Source: Poriferisodalis sp965208485
Lineage (GTDB): Bacteria; Actinomycetota; Acidimicrobiia; Acidimicrobiales; Poriferisodalaceae
Assembly: GCF_965208485.1 (NCBI RefSeq)
Contig: NZ_OZ242344.1
Span: forward strand, 2,046,001-2,110,000
DNA length: 64,000 bases
Direction: 5' to 3'
The position numbers were made by a program, and so were the translations under genes. The stretch's first letter is position 1; every line of letters starts with the position of its first letter. This document shows, piece by piece, positions 7,328 through 15,824 of the stretch. The notes under the pieces were generated by a model. The model saw nothing but the letters and a program-made list of their open reading frames with translations, ran no database searches and was not told where the DNA came from.

Positions 7328-7959
7328 CGCCGCATCACGCTCGACTCCGCGATGACCACAATCGTGCCAGCAGCCCAGTCATGGGGACCACGGCGATGCG
7401 GATCGCTCAACGCCACCAGGTACAACAGCAGCCACATGGCGGAAGCGCCGAACCACACCTGAAACACCGTCAGCCCACTCAGCCACTCCCAAACGCTCTC
7501 GGAAGAATCCGCCAAGGCCCACAGCACCGCAGCAACCCCAGACAGCGACGCCGCGGCAGGCACGAACCAGCGCAGCGCCGACCGCCCCAATGGCACGCGA
7601 CCGCCGGAAGTGCTCATGACCATGATCCCGGCCGTGGACTTGCCCAGAGTCTGCCCCTTCAACGTGACCGCCAATACTTCATAGAGCACTATCACCGCGT
7701 ACCCGGCGGCGAACCAAACTGACCAGTGCCTCTCGAAGTCGTCCCGGTAGCCCCCACCCAACAACCAGTACTGGGGGAACTCCACGGCGGCGCCAACTAG
7801 GACGACAATCGTGAAGAACACAGCGGCGGCCAGCGCGTCGATGGCTCGGGCCAACCCCCGACGGGTCCATGTCGGCAGCACGACCTCAGCGCCATCGGCG
7901 AGACTGACGCGCTGCCCACGCGCACAGTCACGGCCCTGCGGCTCATCGTGGTCGCTCAT
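7324..7959 (-). CDS. RDD family membrane protein (copy A)
   Basis: Predicted 211-aa RDD protein, first after the giant surface protein. It has the N-terminal RVSLADGAEVVLPTWTRRGL segment, ARAIDALAAAVFF opening helix 1, helices near residues 75-100, 120-145 and 160-185, and PHDWAAGTIVVI at the end. ATG 7959 overlaps the giant gene's stop as ATGA, which puts the whole array downstream of that gene in one likely transcript. Copy C at 5741 is its closest relative by eye. Confidence 0.87.
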   Translation of the reverse strand: MSDHDEPQGRDCARGQRVSLADGAEVVLPTWTRRGLARAIDALAAAVFFTIVVLVGAAVEFPQYWLLGGGYRDDFERHWSVWFAAGYAVIVLYEVLAVTLKGQTLGKSTAGIMVMSTSGGRVPLGRSALRWFVPAAASLSGVAAVLWALADSSESVWEWLSGLTVFQVWFGASAMWLLLYLVALSDPHRRGPHDWAAGTIVVIAESSVMRR

Positions 7960-10900
7960 TCACAGGCCGTTTCGCTGTGGGCCCTGGCGCAGGTGTCGGT
8001 GTCTGGGCCTCCGTCGAGATGATCGGCGCCGTTGCCGCCGTCGAGAGTGTCAGCGTCGATGCCTCCCCACAGCCGATCATCGCCCGATCCGCCACGCAGC
8101 GTGTCCGCACCCGGTCCGCCGTGCAGCTCGTCATCGTGACCCTGACCGTTAAGGGTGTCGTCGCCGGGGCCACCCCACAGGCTGTCGTTCTGTGAGTTGC
8201 CGTCCAGGATGTCATCACCAGTGCCACCGTGGAGGCTGTCGGCCCCGGCGCCGCCGGTGATGGAATCATCGCCGCCGCCCCCCCAGATGGTGTCGTCGCC
8301 GTCGCCGCCGAGGATCATGTCTACGCCCGGTCCGCCCCAGAGGACGTCGTTCCCGGCGTGCCCGTCGAGGATGTCGGCGCCGCGACCGCCCCAGATCAGA
8401 TCATCACCGCCGCCGCCGGTGACGGTGTCGTCGCCTGGACCGCCGTCGAGCCGATCAGTGCCCGAGTTCGCGGCCAGCGTGTCGTCGCCGGGTCCGCCCC
8501 AGACCGTGTCGTTGCCTGGGCCGCCGTCGAGCGTGTCCGCCCCGAGGCCGCCCCACACGGTGTCGTCGCCGTCGCCCGCGTTGATGTCGTCATCGCCGGG
8601 ACCGCCGATGATGATGTCGTTGCCGCCGATGCCGCGGATGTTGTCGTCGCCGCCGAGACCGCAGATCACATCGTCGCCGGGAGTTCCCCGAATGATGTCG
8701 CTCCCCGACGTGCCCACAATCGTGCAGCCGGTCGTGCCGACCATCACCGTCACCTCAGCGGTGGCACAGTTGCCCAACGAGTCGCACACCTCATAGGAGA
8801 ACGAATCAGTGCCCCCAAGGGCTGCAGCGGCGTAACCGGCCACGACGCGGCCGTCGGAGCCTTCAGCGACGACAGCTGCCCCGTCGACCGGCGCCGTAAT
8901 GATGCTCAGCGTGGCCGGGTCAATGTCCTCGTTGCGGTCATGATCGTTGCCGAGCACATCGATCTCGACCGTCTCGGACACATCGACCCACACCCAGTCA
9001 GGCTCCGGCTCAGGGCCCGCCTGAGCAACTGTCACCGACGGCGAGAGGATCATCTCGTAGTCATCGTCCACGATTGTGTCTGCGGTGTCGAGGCTGTACA
9101 CCGAGTCCATCCCCGAACCGCCGTGGACCGTGTCGACGCCCGCACCGGCAATGATCAGGTCGTCGCCACCATTCCCATAAATGACGTCCTCGCCGTCGCC
9201 GCCGTAGATCCACTCCACGCCCGCGCCGCCGAGGATGACATCGTCGCCGCCCTTGCCGTCGATGACATGAAACGCCCGCCAGTCATCACGATCCGGTACG
9301 CAAAGCACATCGTTACCCGCAGTTCCCTCGATCAGCGTCACCCCGGCGCTGCCGGTGACTGTGCAGCCCGCACTCACGGTGATAGTGAGATCTGCTTCGA
9401 CGCCGATCCCCCAGCCGTCGTAGATCGCGTATGTCGTGGCGACAATGCCCCAGAACCCCGGATCGGGAGTGAACGTCACCGCGCCGGTCGTCTCGTTGAC
9501 TGCGAATGTGCCGCCCACAGCCGAGCGAACCTCCACAGTTGCAGCGTCCAGACTGCCTCCGGTCGGCGCGATGTCATTGGCCAGCACATCGACCTGCACC
9601 GCCGTGCCCAGCTTCGTCGTCGCCCCGTCCGCCACAGCACACGGCGCGGTTCCCGGATAGGCGACCAGCGGCACGGTCATGTATGCGGTGTGAGTGCCGC
9701 CGCCGCCGTTGTCGCCCATGGCGTCGATGACATACGCGCGTGGAACGGGGTCTGTGCCGACCGCCGGCGCCGTCGGCACAGTCCAAGCGACATCGACCGC
9801 GCCGTCGGTGTCCGCCGTAACGTCGCCGAGTGTCGGCGCGGTCAATGCGGCGCCGCCCAACGACACAGCACGTGCAGAGAAACTCACTGTCGTACCCGAT
9901 TCGAAGCCTGCGGCGGTGAGCCGGACCTGCTCGCCAGCGGCCACGAACGGCGCCCCGCAGCCCGACACCGCGCTCGCGCGCCGCTGCACTAGGTATCCCA
10001 CAGTTTCGGTCGGGGTCTCAGCGGTGTCGTCTGCCTCGTCATTGGTGCCTTGCGCAGCGTCGCTTTGGCTCGAAGAATCGCGGCCGACTTGCTTGTGCGC
10101 AGCGGTGCCGGACCGTCCGTCGCCGACTTCGGTCCCCACGTCCGCGGGGCTGCGGGATCCCGAGCCCGGAGGGCCCCGCCGGCTCGGATTCGTCGGCAGC
10201 CCCGCCTCGGACAGCGCAGCGCCAGCCGCTACCCGATCGCGGATGTACTGCTCCAAGATCCGCGCGGCACCTCGATGGCCGCCCAGATTGGGATGAAAGC
10301 TGCCGTCCGAGCGTGCCACGAAGCCCGACGAATCGTCGGTAACGACGCCGTTTACCCACGGAACGTCGTGACACGGCGAGTGGTCCCAAAAGCTCCGCTC
10401 GGACGGCGCCGCCTCGCTGAGCACGTCGACGAAATGCACGCCAGCCTCCGCTGCCGCCGACCGAACGGCCGCGTTGAGGTCGATAGCTGCGTTGCGCAGA
10501 TGAATCGCTTCGGCAGCGTCGATGTGAAGATTTGTCGAACCCGCGAATCCCAACAGGTCCGCAAGAAATGAACCGATACGGATACCAAGCAATTCGGAAC
10601 TGGATGCGTGAAGGGCCTGCCCTCCGTCGAGCGGCCGGCAGTTTTTGATCCACTCGACGTAGTCCCGGATGGCGTCGACGCAGCCGTCCGAGAGACCGAA
10701 GGACAGGAACGCTCCGCTGAGCCCGGTTCGATCGTAGGTGTCGATCATCTCCGGCGTCGCTGCGGGGCAGCCCTCGAACGGCGGGGTCACCGCCGGATAG
10801 CCCAGCACGAAAATCACAGCGTTCGGTGCGACCGTCTTGAGATGGCCGAGCGTCGCCGTGACACGTTCGCCGACCTCGTCGAACACCTCCGAGCCGACCT

Positions 10901-13900
10901 GCCCGCACCCGATCGTCACGCAGCGCAGAATCGTCGACGCGAAGCCGGCGTCGTTGCCGCCGATGGTGACGGTGATCATGTCCACATCGCTCATCGCCTG
11001 CACGTCGGCGAGCGACACTGCTTGGCGCGGCTCCCAATGGGCGGGTGCCGGCGCAAGCACCCCGGTGTCTTCGTTGTAGTCCAGCCCCAGCGCTTTGTGC
11101 GACGGCCTGTTCGTGTCTACGAGGTCGCCTTCGTCGACGCCGTCTCCCACCGGCCGCGGGTCGAAGATGTTGTGGGTGATCGCGCCGGTGCACGCGAACG
11201 TCGCGAACGTGACCTCCACACCGAGCCCGGCGCCCAAGAAGTCCTCAACGATGATCTCGGGGTAGGCCTCGCTCCAGCGGCGGCACGCAGCCTGATTCGA
11301 ATTCTCAAGTGCAGGGTCAGAGCTCTCGCCCTGGTAGCTGCCCACGAATCCCGCAACGGCGCTGCGACCCTGCTCGCCTGAGGAGTATGAGTCTCCGAGT
11401 GCGACGTAGTTGACGGCTTTGGCGAGGGGGACGCGCAGGGTGCTGGCCGGTTCGGGTGTGACGATGCGCTGGTTCTCGTCGACGGTTTCGAAGTCGTAGC
11501 TGCTGTCTTGGTCGGTGTCGAGCCAGACACGCAGCAGATCGTGCTGTTGGCGCAGCACGCTGACCGCTCCCGGCGGCACCAAGAACCGCACATCGACATG
11601 GCCGCGCGCGTCGGTCACGCAGATTCTCGAGTAACCCGGCGAAGGGACCACGTCGGTGGGCGGCACCGAGCACATCACCGCTGCGGTGCGGCTGGGGCCT
11701 GCCAGCATCGACACGCCTACCGGGGTTTCAGCGACGGGGTCCCGGCGGTAGATCGGCCCGCCGAATGTGTACCCGATCACCTCATCGGTTTGGGTGCGCA
11801 GGATGAGCCGCAGCGACGTGTAGTGCCCCGCACGGCTGACCCGATCGCTCCACGGCGTCACCAGCGACACCTCAAAGCGCTGCGGCATCCCGAATGCGGT
11901 CTCGCCGTCCGCGCCGAGGACCCGGGACTCGAAATCGGACTCGAAGTCCACAAACGGCTCACCGCGGCCGTGGGTGCCGTCACGATCAGCGTCGATCCAC
12001 GCCAGCAGCTGATGCATCTGCCCGATGCTGGCATCGGGAATGCGCACCAGATGGGTCGAACGCCCCGCGACATCACCCGTGATCGGGCGGGCGACCGAGT
12101 CGGCGACACAGCCCTGGCCCGTGCCGGTGGAGCGGGTCACCTGCTGGGCGCCGGCACGGGTGATGCAATGGCCGCTGGCGCCCAGGCTCGACGCGGGCCC
12201 CGAGGTGACCTCCACCCCGACCGGCAGCCCCACCGCCTCGCTGGAGGCGGCGCAGGTCACGTCCACATCCACGAACACATGAGAATCGCCCCCATAGCCC
12301 GACTGGGCGAAATCGAACACCCCCGCCACAGAACCGGTCAACACGGCGCCTTCGCACGGCGCGACCCGCGACAGACCCGGCACAGTCCCGTCGTCGTCGA
12401 TGATGGTGGCTGTCGCGGTGGTGTCCGCGAGCGTCGCGCCGGCGGAAACGGTCAGATTGATGCTGAACGTCTCGGTGCTTTCTGGGGTGTTGTCGTCGGT
12501 GACGGGCACGGCGATCGTCGCGAAGCGAGCGCCGGCGGGTATCTGCAGCGTCCCCGAGGAGCCCTGGTAGTCCGAGCCCGCAGCGGCGGTGCCCGACACG
12601 GTGCTCCATGGCAGCGAGACCGATGTGTCGGCGGTGTCGGTGCCGGGCTGGACCGTCACCGTGAACACAGCCTCGCCGTCGCCTTCGGTCACCGACGCGT
12701 CGGTGACCGACACCCGCGCCGGCTCGCAGAACGACACGCCCGCATCGAGCCTGACGTTCGGGACCGCAGAAAGCGACGCAGGCACACAGCCCGACAGCCG
12801 ATTGCCGTCGAGCCACAGCCAGGCGAGGTTGGTGAGGCTGCCGATCTCAGCAGGCAAACCAGTCAACCGATTGCCGGAGAGCCACAGCCAGGCGAGGTTG
12901 GTGAGGTTGCCGATCTCAGCAGGCAAACCGGTCAACCGATTGCCGGAGAGCCACAGCCAGGCGAGGTTGGTGAGGTTGCCGATCTCAGCAGGCAAACCGG
13001 TCAACCGATTGCCGTGGAGCGTCAGCGTGGTGAGGTTGGTGAGGTTGCCGATCTCAGCAGGCAAACCGGTCAACCGATTGCCGCGGAGCGTCAGCGTGGT
13101 GAGGTTGGTGAGGTTGCCGATCTCAGCAGGCAAACCGGTCAACCGATTGCCGTGGAGCGTCAGCGTGGTGAGGTTGGTGAGGTTGCCGATCTCAGCAGGC
13201 AAACCGGTCAACCGATTGCCGTGGAGCGTCAGCGTGGTGAGGTTGGTGAGGTTGCCGATCTCAGCAGGCACACCGGTCAACCGATTGATGTGGAGCCACA
13301 GCGTGGTGAGGTTGGTGAGGTTGCCGATCTCAGCAGGCACCGAGCCGGTCAACTGATTGTCGTAGAGCGTCAGCGTTGTGAGGTTGGTGAGGTTGCCGAT
13401 CTCAGCAGGCACACCGGTCAACTGATTGTCGTAGAGCGTCAGCGTGGTGAGGTTGGTGAGGTTGCCGATCTCCGCGGGCACCGAGCCGGTCATGGCGTTG
13501 CCAGACAGGTACAGGCCGGTGACGTTGGCGTCGGCGTCGGTGGTGACGCCGTACCAGTCCGCGACAGGCGCGGCGGTGTTCCAGTTGGCGTTGCGGGTCC
13601 AGTTCGGGCCGTCGGTGGCGTCATAGAGCGCCACCAAAGCGGCGCGCTGCACCGCAGGCGTGACCGGCGTGCTGCGAACGGTGGGCCCGCTGCGCTGGGG
13701 CTTGTCGATCCCGACGGCGCCCACACCCACGAAGCCCCCCGGCGGCAGCGACACATCGCGCACCACAGCACCGCACCCCGACCAGCCGCGGCCGGTCTCG
13801 TGGACACAGCCGGCGAAATCGACAGCGAACGCGCCGCCGTCGAACACCACATCAAGCTCGCCCAAAGACCAGTAGGCGTCCTGCGCGAGACCCGCCGCCC

Positions 13901-14345
13901 CGATCAGCATCACCTCCACGAACGCGCCGTCGCGATCGCGTCCCTCAGACCACGCCGCCGCTGTCGGCGAGCCGGACAACGACCCCTCGGCGCCGTCGCA
14001 CGCCTTGGCCGCTGTCCCCGAGCCCAACAGCCCCAACGACCAGCCCCCCAACGATGCGCACGGCCCCTGATCGGCCACCGCAGGCGCAGACGCCGCCAAC
14101 ACCGCGGAGCCGTCCCACCAGCCCAATGCCGCCTCAGCAGCGCTCCCCTCGACGGCAGCGCCGCGCCCAAGCCCGGGAACCGCCGGCTCAGAAGCAGCCA
14201 CAGGCACCAACGGCACCGCCAACAACATCACCGCCAGCGCCGCAACCGCCGCCACCGGCCGAGACCGCGACCCGACCGGTCTGCCTGCCGAACCCACAAA
14301 CAACGCCAAACGCATCGACGAACGGTAGCCAATATTCGCTGCCAC
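7956..14345 (-). CDS. Giant secreted mosaic: LRR, Calx-beta, SGNH esterase, cadherin-like, RTX
   Basis: Predicted 2129-aa exported protein. A basic N-terminus and hydrophobic stretch (about residues 30-50, ending VPVAAS) look like a Sec signal. Next come a unique domain (50-230), a leucine-rich repeat block of ten 23/24-residue units (280-520), a Calx-beta domain (542-655, TVEGDGEAVF-like to DDDG), an SGNH/GDSL hydrolase with GDSYSSGE near 985, TIGGNDAGF near 1130 and SFHPN near 1350, an Ig-like and a cadherin-like domain (about 1480-1680), RTX repeats, a second cadherin-like domain (VDVSETVEIDVLGND, near 1780) and a final RTX block to the C-terminus. SGNH enzymes of this GDSYSSGE type cleave esters. 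The mosaic suggests a surface or released, calcium-dependent esterase/adhesin. The start is GTG 14345; ATG 14315 would leave a better-shaped signal peptide. It heads the RDD/RTX array. Confidence 0.85.
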   Translation of the reverse strand: MAANIGYRSSMRLALFVGSAGRPVGSRSRPVAAVAALAVMLLAVPLVPVAASEPAVPGLGRGAAVEGSAAEAALGWWDGSAVLAASAPAVADQGPCASLGGWSLGLLGSGTAAKACDGAEGSLSGSPTAAAWSEGRDRDGAFVEVMLIGAAGLAQDAYWSLGELDVVFDGGAFAVDFAGCVHETGRGWSGCGAVVRDVSLPPGGFVGVGAVGIDKPQRSGPTVRSTPVTPAVQRAALVALYDATDGPNWTRNANWNTAAPVADWYGVTTDADANVTGLYLSGNAMTGSVPAEIGNLTNLTTLTLYDNQLTGVPAEIGNLTNLTTLTLYDNQLTGSVPAEIGNLTNLTTLWLHINRLTGVPAEIGNLTNLTTLTLHGNRLTGLPAEIGNLTNLTTLTLHGNRLTGLPAEIGNLTNLTTLTLRGNRLTGLPAEIGNLTNLTTLTLHGNRLTGLPAEIGNLTNLAWLWLSGNRLTGLPAEIGNLTNLAWLWLSGNRLTGLPAEIGSLTNLAWLWLDGNRLSGCVPASLSAVPNVRLDAGVSFCEPARVSVTDASVTEGDGEAVFTVTVQPGTDTADTSVSLPWSTVSGTAAAGSDYQGSSGTLQIPAGARFATIAVPVTDDNTPESTETFSINLTVSAGATLADTTATATIIDDDGTVPGLSRVAPCEGAVLTGSVAGVFDFAQSGYGGDSHVFVDVDVTCAASSEAVGLPVGVEVTSGPASSLGASGHCITRAGAQQVTRSTGTGQGCVADSVARPITGDVAGRSTHLVRIPDASIGQMHQLLAWIDADRDGTHGRGEPFVDFESDFESRVLGADGETAFGMPQRFEVSLVTPWSDRVSRAGHYTSLRLILRTQTDEVIGYTFGGPIYRRDPVAETPVGVSMLAGPSRTAAVMCSVPPTDVVPSPGYSRICVTDARGHVDVRFLVPPGAVSVLRQQHDLLRVWLDTDQDSSYDFETVDENQRIVTPEPASTLRVPLAKAVNYVALGDSYSSGEQGRSAVAGFVGSYQGESSDPALENSNQAACRRWSEAYPEIIVEDFLGAGLGVEVTFATFACTGAITHNIFDPRPVGDGVDEGDLVDTNRPSHKALGLDYNEDTGVLAPAPAHWEPRQAVSLADVQAMSDVDMITVTIGGNDAGFASTILRCVTIGCGQVGSEVFDEVGERVTATLGHLKTVAPNAVIFVLGYPAVTPPFEGCPAATPEMIDTYDRTGLSGAFLSFGLSDGCVDAIRDYVEWIKNCRPLDGGQALHASSSELLGIRIGSFLADLLGFAGSTNLHIDAAEAIHLRNAAIDLNAAVRSAAAEAGVHFVDVLSEAAPSERSFWDHSPCHDVPWVNGVVTDDSSGFVARSDGSFHPNLGGHRGAARILEQYIRDRVAAGAALSEAGLPTNPSRRGPPGSGSRSPADVGTEVGDGRSGTAAHKQVGRDSSSQSDAAQGTNDEADDTAETPTETVGYLVQRRASAVSGCGAPFVAAGEQVRLTAAGFESGTTVSFSARAVSLGGAALTAPTLGDVTADTDGAVDVAWTVPTAPAVGTDPVPRAYVIDAMGDNGGGGTHTAYMTVPLVAYPGTAPCAVADGATTKLGTAVQVDVLANDIAPTGGSLDAATVEVRSAVGGTFAVNETTGAVTFTPDPGFWGIVATTYAIYDGWGIGVEADLTITVSAGCTVTGSAGVTLIEGTAGNDVLCVPDRDDWRAFHVIDGKGGDDVILGGAGVEWIYGGDGEDVIYGNGGDDLIIAGAGVDTVHGGSGMDSVYSLDTADTIVDDDYEMILSPSVTVAQAGPEPEPDWVWVDVSETVEIDVLGNDHDRNEDIDPATLSIITAPVDGAAVVAEGSDGRVVAGYAAAALGGTDSFSYEVCDSLGNCATAEVTVMVGTTGCTIVGTSGSDIIRGTPGDDVICGLGGDDNIRGIGGNDIIIGGPGDDDINAGDGDDTVWGGLGADTLDGGPGNDTVWGGPGDDTLAANSGTDRLDGGPGDDTVTGGGGDDLIWGGRGADILDGHAGNDVLWGGPGVDMILGGDGDDTIWGGGGDDSITGGAGADSLHGGTGDDILDGNSQNDSLWGGPGDDTLNGQGHDDELHGGPGADTLRGGSGDDRLWGGIDADTLDGGNGADHLDGGPDTDTCARAHSETACE
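12800..13500 (-). repeat. 69-bp tandem repeats encoding ten LRR units
   Basis: Ten near-identical units of 69 bp (two are 72 bp) in tandem inside the giant gene, each encoding PAEIGNLTNLTTL followed by a variable short turn (TLYDNQLTG, TLHGNRLTG or WLSGNRLTG). The high DNA identity points to recent unequal recombination, and copy number probably varies between strains. Confidence 0.9.
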
Positions 14346-14561
14346 CAGAGTGATTCACCCGGGGGCGCCGCCGACCCGTCCGATCTGGAACCCTCGGTCA
14401 ACAGCGCCGTGACCCCACAGCCCGAATGACCCCACGACACCGACGGCTCCCCCGCCAGCGTGAACGTGTGCCGCCGCGCGAAGCACGTCTGAGACGGATT
14501 GCCCGGGCAACGCTCCCGCTACAAGATGTCGACAGCGGCGATTCGAGGCAGATGGAAACCC

Positions 14562-15776
14562 TCAGCCGTCGTCGGTGAGGTTGTCGTAGAGGCTGTTGCG
14601 GCCGAGGCGCACCAGCAGCTCCTCGGTGCTCCACGGCAGCATGGTGGCCCCGCAGCGTGCGTCGCGGTAGTGCTGCTCGAGCCGGCCCGGCCGCAGCAGC
14701 GACCGCCCGCCGCACGTGCGCAGAGCCAGCGATGCCATCTCGGGGGCGCTCTCCATGGTGGTGACCGTCGCCACGTGCGCCCGCCGCAGCTCAGTGGGGC
14801 TGGGATCGGCACGCAGTTCGCTCAAGACGCGGTATGTCAGCGACTGCGCCCGGTCGTAGATGAGCTGCAGCTGCGCCCAGCCGGTCTGCTTGATCGGATG
14901 ATCGCGTGACGCCTTCACCCCGGACTCGCCGCGCAGGTAGGTGCGAGTGGCGTCGAGGATGGCGCGCATCAAGCCCAGGTAGCTGAACGTCAGGCTCATG
15001 TAGAACTGCGGGAAGCGCGACACCATGGCGTTGAACATGCCCGGCGGCAGCACCTCATTGCGGGCAGGCACGAACACGTCGTTCATCACGAGCGTGCGCG
15101 AGTCGGTGCCGCGCATGCCGATCGGGTCCCAGTCGCCGACGATCTCCGCGCCGTCGCCATCGGCGGGCACACCGAGCAGGCGGATGTGCGGGTCGCCTTC
15201 CACTACCGCCAGCACGTTGTGAACGTGAGCGGCACCGCTCAGCGAGGCGAAAATCTTGCGCCCGGTGACGCGATAGCCGCCCTCGGTCGGCACAGCGACG
15301 GTGCTGAAGCCCGAGCGGGCACCCGGTGCCTGGCCCTCGGAGAACGGCTGGGAATGGATGACCCGGCCGCGGACCATGCCTTCCCACAGGTGCGGGCGGG
15401 TGTTCTCCAGGTGCGCGGCCATGGACCCGTCCGGATCCAGCTCGCGGCCGCGGTCGCCTGCCAGCAACGCCTCGGCGATCGGGCCGGACAGCAGCGCCGT
15501 GGCGGTGTGCATGTTGAACGTCAGCGCCGTGGTGGCGCAGTGCCGGCCCATCTCCTCGGCCACCAGGGCGTAGCCCACGAAATCGGCGCCCAGCCCGCCG
15601 ACCTCCTTGGGCACGCACAGGCCCAGGAACCCGGCATCGGCAAGGTCGGCCCAATTCTCGTGCGGAAAGCTGGCCTCGCGGTCGTAGGTGGGCGCACGCT
15701 CGGCGAAGGCCGGGCCCAGCTCGGCGATCCGGGCCACGAGCTCGGCTCGCTCGGGCGTCAGCACCTGTTCATTCAT
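14562..15776 (-). CDS. Acyl-CoA dehydrogenase family flavoprotein
   Basis: Predicted 404-aa FAD enzyme of the acyl-CoA dehydrogenase superfamily, full length. The N-terminal helical domain (LGLCVPKEVGGLGADFVGYA, about 50-75) is followed by a beta-domain (PTEGGYRVTGRKIFASLSGA, about 165-185; WDPIGMRGTDSRTL, 215-230) and the C-terminal helical domain. The usual DRMTG-like and catalytic-Glu positions are not clear by eye, so a monooxygenase-type or atypical member cannot be excluded. It is the last gene of the minus-strand catabolic block, 48 nt after the hydantoinase gene, and probably oxidises the acyl-CoA or acyl substrate of that pathway in the cytoplasm. The substrate is unknown. Confidence 0.85.
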   Translation of the reverse strand: MNEQVLTPERAELVARIAELGPAFAERAPTYDREASFPHENWADLADAGFLGLCVPKEVGGLGADFVGYALVAEEMGRHCATTALTFNMHTATALLSGPIAEALLAGDRGRELDPDGSMAAHLENTRPHLWEGMVRGRVIHSQPFSEGQAPGARSGFSTVAVPTEGGYRVTGRKIFASLSGAAHVHNVLAVVEGDPHIRLLGVPADGDGAEIVGDWDPIGMRGTDSRTLVMNDVFVPARNEVLPPGMFNAMVSRFPQFYMSLTFSYLGLMRAILDATRTYLRGESGVKASRDHPIKQTGWAQLQLIYDRAQSLTYRVLSELRADPSPTELRRAHVATVTTMESAPEMASLALRTCGGRSLLRPGRLEQHYRDARCGATMLPWSTEELLVRLGRNSLYDNLTDDG

Positions 15777-15824
15777 CGCTCACCCTGTCTGGTTCGGCAG
15801 TTCATGCAACGGCTCATCGGGTAC

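Noticed and set aside
8229..9992. Long plus-strand frame over the RTX region
   Set aside because: Shadow of GGxGxD repeats, which give Val/Ala-rich antisense frames; no family match.
12800..13500. CRISPR-like array from the regular 69-bp repeats
   Set aside because: Repeats have no unique spacers, lie in frame and encode leucine-rich repeats.
11508..14429. 973-codon open frame antisense to the giant protein, with its own internal repeats
   Set aside because: It mirrors the LRR repeats on the other strand; composition is Arg/His/Ala-rich and no domain is recognisable.
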